From Quercus robur (Eukaryota; Streptophyta; Magnoliopsida; Fagales; Fagaceae): 64,000 nt of DNA. Below the pieces are notes generated by a model, which saw nothing but the letters and a program-made list of their open reading frames with translations, was not told where the DNA came from and ran no database searches. The stretch lies in assembly GCF_932294415.1 (NCBI RefSeq), contig NC_065544.1, forward strand, positions 19,443,351-19,507,350. The letters are read 5' to 3'. The position numbers and the translations under genes were made by a program. Of the stretch, positions 36,791 through 49,400 are shown piece after piece (within the stretch, counting starts at the first letter, position 1; each line of letters opens with the position of its first letter).

Positions 36791-37045
36791 TTTGCTGTTC
36801 ACTGCACTGGAACAGCAGCCCAAATTCTTATTTTTCTCCTTTGTTTCATCTTCAAATCCTACTAATCCTACTAATCCTTGTCCTTTTTAAAAACCCTATA
36901 ATCCCTATTATCTTCCACCTTTTCAGATTTTGTTTTTCCCCCTTGTCCTACGTCACAATATCTCTAGCTACTTAAAAAGAAGAATGTCCTCTCTGAGATA
37001 TTTATTAAGCAAGGATCACCTAGGCACAACACAGAAATGCTGACA

Positions 37046-37051
37046 TTTATT
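37046..37051 (-). terminator. Possible polyadenylation signal of the FAM135-like gene
   Basis: AATAAA on the minus strand about 380 bp after the stop codon; a motif-only call. Confidence 0.3.
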
Positions 37052-37429
37052 TTGGTTTTTTTGTACATTCATGAAATATAAGTCCTCTTAACTTCTTAAG
37101 TTCACTTCAATAACCTGTCTACCCTGAAAGTCCAGAGGCTTGAACTCGGACCTCAAACTTGATGCCCATTGCAAAGCATGTCGGACCTCAAACCTGATGC
37201 CCATTGCCAAACTCAACTACTTTAGGCTCCCATGTCAAGTGACTATTGAAGATGAACTCAGCCCCTAGAGGATATGCAACAATTTTTGAGATACTGCAGG
37301 AGTCATTTGGCTGAATCACCTATCATTGGAAATCTCAGGCCAATCACTCCAAAACAAGAGAGAATGTGCGACGAATGACAGAAGAAAGTGGAATAACAAA
37401 TAAGGCACTTAATGCAGGTTCTATCACAA

Positions 37430-40400
37430 TCAATGAAATAGATCAGCGAAAGACCACATTATGAGCCTTGCAAAAATGTCAGACTCTAGGAACTCAATAT
37501 GAGCAGCACGTCCAATAAAGGAGTTCAAGTTCCTGCCATGCAAAGAGGCATCAAAGTTGACATCACAGCGCATGAACACTCGATGCTCAGATGAAGGACT
37601 CCGTATCTGGTCCAAGCAATTATTCAGCATCTCCATGAAGACACTGCTTTTTTTCGAGTAATTCAATGAAGCTGCTGGGCACATTTCAATTCTGGCTGAA
37701 TGATATGGAACATATCCATCCTGACATGTAATCAATAACTAGCATTACATTTCTATCTATCTGCTTTGCTTTTATTATTATTATTATTTTTTCTTTTTTG
37801 GTCAGAAATCAACAAAATATTGATAGTCTTTAAATGACACGGGAAAATTGCTGGAAGTATATAAAAATTCATGTATAATCATCAAATAAGTGTAATGGTG
37901 GAATTTTAGAAACTAACAGAAATGCTAAACTATAGTTCCTACATGTTTTTCTTATAATTTGGCTTCTTCCTTTGAATGAGATGGAACATAACAAGATACT
38001 TTGAACCATTAAGAGATTGCATTGGTATCTATTATCTAGAACTCACCAAAATAAGTCTGATGTTAAAGTATTTTTCAGAAATGAGATGCTATTCTGTTTC
38101 TTTCTTTACCAGGTACAAAATTAAGACTCTAAAAATAGAAACAGCTTATTTGGTACCAAATTTTCTGGTAAATAAACATATAGATGTTCCCAATTAGAAC
38201 AGGGGCTCCTCACTAGAAGAAGGTTTTCCAATCCCAGCATGATTCTCTAAATATACTAAAGCCCATAGAACTTACAATAGATCAGTTGTGAACTGCCCAT
38301 CTAAAACATTTGTAGCTTTCTAATAGTTCTTGGAAAAGGAAAAGTTTATATGTACGCAAGCATGATATCATGAAAAAAAGTTGTACAATTTTACAAGCTG
38401 TCCTTGTCAACAAAATAAGCCTGAAAAGAGGAGTACCTGTGGTGAAGATAACAGAATTACATTTCTGAAGTTCTGCAGTGTCCTCTTCTGTGAATGGGGG
38501 AATAAAACTTGTTTTAGTATGACAGACAGATTAAAAAGATATGCATACTTCTTACATGTACAAAACTATGATTGTCCTCTTCTGTGAATGGGGGAATAAA
38601 ACTTGTTTTAGTATGACAGACAGATTAAAAAGATATGCATACTTCTTACATGTACAAAACTATGTTTAATCGTTCATATGGTTACTGTCATTTCCCTAGA
38701 ATATGTATTTCAGGATTATTTTCATTTTGGAGAGAAGGCGAACAAGACTCTATCTAAGGCCACAACTTCATGGTTGAACAGCAGAAGTGACGTAGGAAAA
38801 AACCAAAACAATGCAACAGTAAAATTAAAGAAGAAAGAAGGTTGTACCTAAGCTCTCACTTTTGCAAGTTTTGGGAGAGGTCATGGTAGGCAGCCTTTCT
38901 CTCAATTTTTTTTGAGATGCTGATTCCCAAGTAAAATTAAAGAAAAGGAAAATAAATTATAGAGAGCCTAGGAGTTAGCACCTAGGTTTGCTAAGAGTCA
39001 ACATCAAGCAAAAAAAACCGCTAGGAGTAAACACCTAGGTTTGGATGGAGCTAGCACTAGACCACTGAGACAATTTCAAGAGAAATTTTATTCATCATAA
39101 AAAATAACCCTGTCTCTACAAGAGTACATTATTGTGCTTAGATAGACTACTAAACCCTAATTCTAACTGACATAGGAAAACCTTAATTCTAATTGACTTA
39201 TAAGAACTATTTCTAAATGACTTGGAAAATGCCATTTATGGAATTAAAAAGATAACCTTGACTCTAGGACTTTCAATAAAAACACTAATAAACCTAATTA
39301 ACTACTAATACATAAATTAAAATACAATTGACTCCAGAATTAATTAAAATAGATATCTCTTTGCGCTTCCCACATCAGGAGTGAGTAATTGTTTTATATA
39401 TGCTACCAGGCCCCTCTTAAACCTTTAAACACATCTTTAGAAAGAAAAGAAAAGAAAAAAAGAGAAGAAAAAGTTATAAATAATAAATAAATAAAATGCT
39501 AGAACCACTCTGAGAAAGGCTTAGGGAAGAATAATTTGTTTCAGTACCTTGCAGAGTTTGTATAAGAAAGTGTTGTGGAGATCTGGATTATCTGTGAGAG
39601 TAAGTTGATGGATGCATTGTGCACCCTTGAGCTTCTTCAAGAGCCACAGCCCAGAGTTAAATAAAGAGTTCGAACTGTACAGATACCCCAAGTGTGGACC
39701 AGATATAGAAAGATACGTATACAAGTATCTTAGATATGGCTCCATGATGCTCTCTGCAAAAACAAAAGGCACACATCTAGCAGTAAATGCAAATTAAACG
39801 AAAATGAGGCCCTCAAAGATAAATGCATACCAGCTAATGCAGTTCTTATGATGAGGTTTCCAATGGAATGACCAACAAAGCTAAGTTTGATGCTTCTTAA
39901 ACTACCACATCTTGAGGCTTTATCAATTTTCTTTTTCAGGAAAGAAATCACTTCCTGAGCCAGCCTTAAACCCATCTCTCCCAATTCTCCAAATGTTTTG
40001 TCTTCATTTGCCTCTGACATCAGAAACTTTATTTTGGGATCTATCTGAAGCCATTGATTCCTGACAAGCCGTAGATCCAGATGATGTCCCTATTCATGTT
40101 GTAATTAGTATGTTTAAATACAATGCAAAATAAAACATGCATTAATCACTGTTCACAGACACAGAAGGTATACAGACATATGAACCTAGTACAGAAACAA
40201 AAGTTTGCAGCATAAAACACAATAAGGAAGTACAATGCAATACCAGATACATTATTTCAAATATTTGACTCCTTTAATGAAAAAAACTTACTTTGGATCT
40301 AAAAATATCACTAATATGTTCACTGAAATAAGAACAATACACACTGTCCAATTTATAAGCTTGATGAAGATCAGCACCAGTACTTCCTTTTTATTTATTT

Positions 40401-43400
40401 ATTTATTTTTAACTATCTCATGGTGGCAATGACATTGACTTCTAACCATGACAGCAATAATTTATTTATTTTTGGGTGGGGGGAAGAGTGAGCAACTTGA
40501 TAAAATAGAAATGGTCTCCCTTAGCCTAAGCCTCAGTCGTTTTGTTCATACGGTAAGTATCAGTTAGGGGTGGCTACAGCTGGGTGCCAACCAGGTGACA
40601 GCCCAATGGATCCTAACACAGTTTATTTAATAAACAAGAGGGTGAGTTGATTTAGTTGACTGTGATTCGACCTGACATCACCTTTGTTGTTGTAGTAGTT
40701 AGTGAGTTTATGCAGGTTCCAAGGCAATAGCAATGGATGTTTATGTCATAAGTTGAAGCACCTAAACGCTCCTCACAAGGTGAGTTCAACCCCACCAGAA
40801 GTCTTTATAATATCTCTTTTCATATGCAAATAGGACTGGTGATCATCTTGATAGGCTCATGTATGCTCTTTACATCAGTGCAGGAGGTAATCTTGTCACT
40901 TGGGGAATCAAGAAGCAAAAAATCTGGTGATTGGCGAAGGACAAACCAGAAAAATTCAACAACATAATTAAGAACCAGAAAAATAAAGGATTGAGAACCT
41001 AGGAGTCGGCACCTAAGCTTGCTTGGGGTCAGCTCCAAGCATGAGAAAACCCCTAGGAGTCAGCACCTAGGGTTGGTTGAAGTCGGCACCAGACCATTGG
41101 GACAATTTCAATAAAAATTTTATTCATCAAAATAACCTCCTCCCCCCCCAACCACCCCCCCCCCCCCCCCCCCCTCCCCTCTCTCTAATAGGAGTACAAG
41201 ACTTTGCTTATATTGACTACTAACCATAAATCTAACTGACATGGGAAACCCTAATTGACTCATTACAAAAATACACTTGACTTAAAATAAAAATACTAAT
41301 AAATCTACTTAAATACTAGGGTTTAAAATAAAATACAATTGACCAATAAAAACACAATTTCACAAAATAAAATAAAACTAAATTAAAATAGATATTTCTT
41401 TGAGCCTCCTACATTAGTAGCAAGTAAATAAGTGGAGCATAGGGCTAGGGTCTATACAGTGTGTGAGATGTTATGGTGGAGGGTTTTCTAGTAAATAACT
41501 GATGGAAATATTCAGTAATAATCAGGCAGCAATCTATATTAGCTGGTAATCTAGTATTACATAAGCAAACCAAACACATTAAGGTGGATTATCATTTTTG
41601 TAAGCGAGATATTTATGAGGCGGCAAAGTACATAATCTTATGTTAAATTGTCTGATCAGTTAAGAGATATTTCCTGAAGGCATTAAGCAAGAATCAATTT
41701 CTTAACCCTTATAATAAGCTGGGCATGATGATGCTTCAGCTTGAGGGGGAGTGTTAAGAGGGTTTTGTATTATTGAGGGAAATTTTGTACTCCCTCCATC
41801 TCTTGTTATATGCAGCATTAGAAATGGCAAGATTATTAATGGAAAGGTGAAGATGATGTTGATTTTACTAATATCTCCTTTACATTATATTTGAAGTGGC
41901 ACGACTTTGGATAAAAATATTTTTAAAAAATAGAAAATTAAACTTCTACTTTTGAAAAGTTTTAGTTATTAAGATACAACCCAAAGAGGAAAATCAGATT
42001 AGTTACTGAGAGCTGGAGGGAGTAATTAAGTAATGGTAGTACATTGAGAGAAGTCACTCTGTGATTGACTCTCTCATCTGTCATTCCTAATCTTATGATT
42101 TCAAGACAGTGCAGATTGTCTTTTGCTTAAATTTCCTTACAATTTATGACCTATTTGCTAAATTAGATGTTAGAACTTTATCTAATATTCAGTAAATTAT
42201 TGTTGCTCTATGAGTTACTTTTGGTCAAGTGCATATATAGGGCAAAAGGAAGGTCAATTGTTAGGCCAATTGAAGGGCAGCTATGAGGACATCTTGGGTT
42301 CAATCTAAACTGGCTTGAAAGCGGTTTGGTTAGTTATGATTATATTACCTTATTTTATTGTGCCATATTTTAAGTTTGTGGCTAGATTGGATGTTAAGAC
42401 TTCATCGCTTGCTCACTAAATTATTCTTGTTCATTGTAAAGGAGAATTTCTTTAAAAAACAATAAATAGGCAAAAAAATATATATAGTAAAGACAAGGTG
42501 CATCTGGAGAGGTAGAACATGCCTGAAACCCATGCACGAAGACAACAATTTTCAAAACAGGACCATCTTGTTGAGGGCTAGCCCTAAATGACCTGCTCAA
42601 AGCCTTAAAGCTAGGTCCAATAAGCACAGAACGAGTATCTTTTTGGTCCAAATGGTTGAAGTATGAATTTAAACTGGTAGTACGCAATGGTGCACTGATG
42701 ATATGTTCGACAATTACAATAGGCATATGCAAAGGATCTCCAAATAAATGCATGTCTTGAAGTGATTGATTGTTGATCTGCATGAAAACCATAACTTTTT
42801 ATGAACTTCAATATACAAGAAAATAAGGACATTTAAGCATTCCATAATGAGAGTAATAACTCACCCTCATACGTGCAATGCTTTGCCGATGAAGCTCAGC
42901 ACGCATAGCTGCAGCGTTGGCAGGCTGTACAGGACATTCAAAGACCATGGAGTGGATGCTTAAATGGCACTCATTCAGAAAATGTCTTATTTTCAAATAA
43001 AGCTTAGCAGAAAACCCACTATATTGTTCGTATTGACAATGAAACATGTAGGTCATAAATGAGAAGAAATATAATTACATTTACTGCATCAGTTGACTTC
43101 CGCAAACTCAAAGATTTTCCATTGACACTGTGGTAAGATGATGACTTGTGACTCATGTATTGACTAGGGCCATGTGGCATCTCAACCTTAGAGTACACCA
43201 TCCATATTGACCATTCTGCTCTCCGATCATTAGCCCATGCATCACGTAGTAATTCAAGTATCTTTGTCTTGTTAACTCTGAAGAGAATTTATGCATCAGC
43301 ACAGAAATAAGCACAAGAAAGAAGTCAATGAAGAAGAGAGTAAGCTGACTACTGAAAAAAATTATACAAGAAACAGTCTAGAAATAAAGAACTTAAAATT

Positions 43401-46400
43401 AAATCTGTCTAATATATAATTAGTGTAGAAACATTTTCACATTTTTCAGCAATATCTAACTCACATAAATCATAAAACCATGTTGATCTTCTGCGAGAGA
43501 AAATACGTTTTTTCCTGAATAGAAGCATACATGCTATTTTCATTTCTAGTAAACTGACGAATTTCTGGATCATTCAAACATCATTTCGAGTAAAAAAGAA
43601 TACCTGTGGAACTTCAAAAAAGCGTTCCATAAGAACAAAACTTGATTCCCCAGCATATAATAAAAGCTAAACAGATAATCCTGAGGCAAGGACTGGAGCA
43701 ATTTCTCACTTTGAAAGTTAATAATACCGCCTGCTTTCTGCTCAATAAAGGAATTATTATTCAGAAAAGAAAAACATTAAGACCATCAATATCAAAGAAA
43801 AAAAATCAACACTTATCCGCCACAAGAAATAAAGTGAGAACCTCAATACTATTTTGTGGCTTGCCAGAGAGTTTCTGTGAAACTTCACCAAATTCCATAT
43901 CCAGATCTGCTTGCATAATAGAACTACACAGATTTTTATTATCAAGATTGAAAATAAGATCAGTCAAATCAATTTCTTGTTCGATAGCTTTGCTAATCTT
44001 TTGTAGATCTTCAAAAAGTATATCACGAGCAGCCACCAACGCTTTTACAAGCATGATCTGTTTTAAATCTCCTGATGCTTTTTGACCTAATGCCTGATCA
44101 GTCACCAAATTTTTCTTTAATGAATAAACAACAAAGTTCAGTAATGCTAATCTTTTCTTGGTAACAGCAGAAGCATACTACAAAAAATCTTCTAAGAATT
44201 CATGTAAAGCAACTCAAAACAGTGTAGATGTTGTGATATCTTGTAATGAGGAAGTTAAGAGACAGAATCTGATTCAGGGAAAGAAAAGAATTTTATTTTA
44301 ATATAGTTTTTTATTCAATTTTAGAAGTGATTGTATTTTTCTATTGGGTCATTGGATTTTACTAGCTAACTAAGTTATTACTATTTCATTCCTTGTGTCT
44401 GTGCCTAGCATCATAGATTGTGTTTAGTATCATATATTTGTTCATAGCCAATCCCAAGCATGGGAAAGGCAGAAGGGTTATGGTAGGCTTTGCATGATTT
44501 GATGACTTCCTTGGGGAGCATCCTGACATTAGACATATTGGAGAATTTGACTACAAGTGCTTATGGTTGGTTTAGGATTTAGGAGGATTTTTAGATCTAA
44601 TGTTTAGAGTTGAAGAAGAAAGGGTTAAGGTTTAAAAAGGATAGGTTTATGAGTAGTAGTAGTAGTAGTAGTAGTTGTTGTTGTTGTTATTATTATTTAA
44701 TAGAGAAAATATGTGAGGTTTTAGGGTTTCGATAAGTAAGAGGAAGGGTGTGACTTGGGGTTGTAAGGAAGAAGGAAAAAGAAAGAAATTTATGGTGTTT
44801 AGGGGCTGTATAAGTAGTACTCATGAATTGTAGCAAAAGAAAAATAAGAAGGAAAGAGTAAATAACACATGAAGGGCAATATGTTCCAATGATCAACTCC
44901 TCTATTCTTCGATTGAGCATATATATAAGGATTCTTTCTTGTGTTAGTTGTATTAAGACTTCTAGTATGACTAGTAAACTAAAAACCTAATAAAAGGCTC
45001 ATTTGGACTCAAAGAAAATAAAACCTAAGATACTTAAAATCTCATATAAAATTCCAAACTCAATTAGATTACCAAAGTACACTTAATTTGTAAGGATTGC
45101 AGAAATTACAATGTTCCCTTGAATACAAAATCAATCAAAACTAGTTAAATAAAAACACAAATTAATTTTTTTTTTACCATAGGAAACTTTTTTTTTTATA
45201 AGTAATAAAGGTTTATTAAGAAAGAAGATCACTTCATACTCACGATGATGAACAAAAGTGTCTTAAAAATTACATCATACAGAAAAGATGAGTAAAACCC
45301 CACACTATAGACCAATCAAACAAAGTACATATTAGCACTAATTGTAGGTGCTCCTGAGACCACTCAATATCCTAAAAGGTGTGTTTATTATGTTCCTTAA
45401 ACACAATTTATATAAAATATGATGGAACAAGGTTCCAAATGTTTGACGAGTGTTTCCCAAAACAATTCCTCCAACCAAGCAATAAGGATGCTATCGTCGA
45501 AGGCAAACCCAATGAATCCCAAACATCTTAAAGATGACACTCCTCAAACTAAAAGCAACTTTGCAATAAAGCAATAGATGGCCAACTATTTCCCCACTAC
45601 ACCTACACATGCAACACCAGCTAACTAAAGAGAACCCCTTATCGATGAGATTCTCACAACTAAGGATCCTACCCCAAGCTGCTGTCCAAATGAAGAAGTC
45701 TTGAATAAACGAATTTGCGTAGTAACAAACTAATTTCCATATCCATCACATCCCCTCAATGTCATTTGTTGAATTTATAGATTTTCTTGTCTTTGGATTG
45801 TATTCTTTTGAAAGGGATAGATTCACATCTCTCGTGTGTGATCTTCCCGTTTTCTTTTCAAATAAAAGTTAAAAAAAAAAAAAAAAAAATACATGGGCAT
45901 GCTAATCAAGAAGGATAAAGGTTTTAGCTTCAAAAAAATCATTGTGACATTACGCACCTTGTTTGACCCATCGAAATCTTGACCATTATCATCTTCAACA
46001 GCCCAAGTTGCACTGTAATATATAGTTGGTAATCAATGCTGATAAAAGTTGACATATAAAAGCAGGTAATTCCAGATTAAGGGATACAATTCTGACTATG
46101 TCAGAAAGTGGAATCATGACAAACCTGGGTACCTTCAGTGGGGGGATGTAAGAACCAGTCCTCAGTAAACTGACATGTACACTTATATCAACAAGGACAG
46201 CATGGGAAGCATCAAAATGAACAGGACAATAAGAATGCATTCCCAGAAGAGCATTAGGAGGAATGCAGAATTCATGAACAGCAACAGAGCATGGTTCTAG
46301 AGAAGCCTGCAACTCAGGCCTGCAAATAGTGTGGCACAACCAGTGTTCTGGGTTCAGATAAGAGTTAAAAGGGTATTCAATTCAAGTTTGTGTGATATCA

Positions 46401-49400
46401 AGCAAGCAGTGAAAGAACAAAATGACAATTTACTTAACAGAAAAACAAAGCATACAGGGAAAGAAACATAGCTTGCAGTTTAACTTCATTTGGCTTGGAT
46501 ATTAAAGAAGTTCTGATAACTAACCTGATGTTCAATACGGGGGCATACATTAGCTCAAACTTCAAAATAACAGCAGTCGTGGATGGACCCTGAAAATAAG
46601 ATCCCAAATCAATTTCCAGAATACTTGTGAGCTCTATCAAAATCTAAATGACTAGACCTGGAAAAAAATAATAAAAAAACAAAAACTAATGGCCAATAGG
46701 AACATGCCCAGAAGAAGTAGAGACAAATTCAGCCTTTTGGAAATATTTGAAATGTTTTCCCTTCAAAACCTACTTGAGCTACTAATAGAATTACAAAATT
46801 ACTAATGCTTTGGCCCATCTAAAAGACATTCTCAAAGAAAACAGAATTTCTTGCCTTTGACTAAAGCATAAGAAGGAACACAATGTCTTGAATCTTAAAC
46901 ATACATATGTAAAAGGCAAAAATGGTAATGCCATTGTGTGAGATAGCGGAGGGCTTGGGTTTGGTCCACTCTGACAAATAAGGAGTGCTTCTTTCTTTGG
47001 ATACACAGATTCCATTAACTCAAATCCTAACCTTACCAACCTTGGAGATCCAATGTGTCTCTGAGTTTGATATTTCAATTATTTTTGTCCAGTTCTTCGT
47101 CTCTTTTGGTTATTCCTGGTTATATTGAGATTGCGTGCACTAGGAGGAGATATCCTTCACTTCTTTCAAGTAATATAGGTTGACAGCAAAAAAGAAAAAC
47201 CCTCCTAAGGGCGCCTCTATGGGCAATGTTCCACATCACTAGGAAGCGAGTTGGATATTGGTGGCTTATATGTGCCCAAGCTACCTGGGAGTCAAAGTAT
47301 TCCTCCAAGGTGCGCTTGTGTCTCATCCTTATAAGGCCTTCATCCAGACCTCCTCAACATACTCACCACCTTCCCCCCCCCCCCTCTTCCCAAACACCAA
47401 AAAAGAAAAAGAGAGATCATTACCTCATTTTTACCAAGGGCTAGGTTGAATGAGATCAAGACGGATAGAAAAACATCCTGCCTTGCATCTCTGATCAGAA
47501 AAGGCCGTGTTGAAAAGCTATTGTCTATATCATCAATCCCCCAACCTCCATTGAAATTATCAGAACTCAGTTCAGGAGCTGCAACTGGAAGAAATAACAC
47601 TATCTCTTAGCTCTTAGTTGATCTAAAAGGAATACCAATCAAGCACAACAAGCTCACTAAAAGATTAGAGTATTTTTATTTGAGAGAATATTTATTTTTT
47701 ACCTTTGAACCTAAAAAATGCAGAGCAACACAGAAAAAGTAATTAAAAAAAAATAAAAACAGCAATAGAAGATGCCTAAGAGGCTAAAAAGATCCGAAGG
47801 GATTAATAAAGACCTAGGAAACAAAAAAATTCAATAACCACAAATATTTAGCATCCAAAAAAATGAGTTATAGAATAAAAAACATAAAAATAGTTTAATC
47901 ATATAAAAAATTAATCAACATATTGGTGGGGGCAAAAGAAGATTCCATGCAGTCGCATTACATATGGAGTGGTGATTTGCCTTTGTCTATGACCTACCTA
48001 CAGCTTATCTCAGTTTTCTTTTTTGATGCGTGAAAAATTCTAGTAGAAAGGGAAAGGAGAACTGACACAAAACCTTTTCAAAGAATACAACTCACAAAGA
48101 AAGAGTGTCAATAAAATCAACAAAAGACAAATTTTCTCTTTGATCAAATGAGCAGGTCACTCAACTCCATTAAAGACCTGCCTATTTCTTTTGTACCACA
48201 GAGTCCACATAACACATAGGGGCAAGGTTCACCTCACAATAGTGGCTTTGCGGCTCTGAAATCGTCATTCTCACATACATATTTGGGCATCCAAGTTAGT
48301 CCTAGCAACATGAAAACAAAGGACCATACAGAAGTTGCCGTATGACAATGAAGAAGTAGGTAATCAATAGTCTCCCTGTTACCCTTACACATACAATACC
48401 AATCAACTATCAAAATCCAATGTCCTTCTGAACTTATCACTTGCTCATTTTGGTTTTTTTTTTTTTTTTGATAAGCAGAGTGTTGGCCCCAAGATGAGGG
48501 TAAAGGGGAGATTCAAACTAGAGTCCTCCACTTCATGACATGTGGTCCCCTAATGATTGCGCTATCCCTTAGGATTCCATTGTGGTCATCAAGTGGCATG
48601 GGCTCCTTTCCATTTGCTAATCTCTGCCCAATTAAGATCTGGCAATTGGTTCTAAGCACAGTATTTTATCATCATCATATAACAAGCTCTCTGGTTTTGG
48701 GGACAACAAAAGCTGTGTGTTTGCAAATAAATAAATAAATAAAAATAAAATCTGCAACTTCATGGTCAAAACTACAGGCCCTTATTATGAATTGTTAATG
48801 ACAATTATTTAGTTTTATCTTTGAGTGAGAACTTTAATAAATAAATAAACAAAGAAAGAAAAAAGAAGAAGAAGAAAGTATAAGCAAGGGTTCATATTAC
48901 ATCAATTATTTTAGTATACTTATCCTTTTTAAATGGGACTTTCCCTCACAAACTTTATCTTTAAAAAGAATTACTTGTAAATCACTCATTCCAGGAAATG
49001 TGCCAAATCCAGAATGGGAATGGACTACAAATATCAAACCTAGGGACATGGACTATCTCTTAATTCATTTTCCTCAGTGGTTCCTAACTGGATCCAAGTA
49101 ATAATGTCTAAGCTATGCCTATGAACAACTTTGTTCTATGGTCAATTTATGATTTTGGTCCCTAAATTATGTGTCAGTTTCAATTTTGTCCTTGAACTAT
49201 TGATTGTTCGAACACCTCAATGTTCCCTTACCCTATCTTACTGTCATTATGCAAACGAAAATTGGTAATGTGACAAAGGATTCTTGTAAACATTGTCCTT
49301 ATAATTTGTAAGTGAGAGACGTGAATTTAATATTTGAAAATCAAATAAATAGAAAATATTTGTGCTTAATCATGAGTTTGTGAGACTAGAATGTGCCCTA

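Larger units (their letters stand above)
29931..37029. other. Long intergenic region without a host gene
   Basis: No gene supported. It contains microsatellites (TA/TG 29991-30022, TA about 30890, CT about 30974-30998, AAAC 31734-31755, GAT 31770-31789), a MITE-like hairpin (32380-32660), a GAGGTT x4 run (33343-33372), a TIR element (34069-34993), a 37-bp direct repeat with CCCTAACC words (36338-36405) and an LTR-like stretch (about 36470-36790). Confidence 0.45.

Noticed and set aside
45870-45889. A-run on plus that could end another retroposon
   Set aside because: The sequence before it could not be tied to a LINE or SINE body.
46791-47326. Two minus-strand frames in intron 3 of the FAM135-like gene
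   Set aside because: The rebuilt gene splices over them and they show no recognisable domain; likely intronic or repeat DNA.
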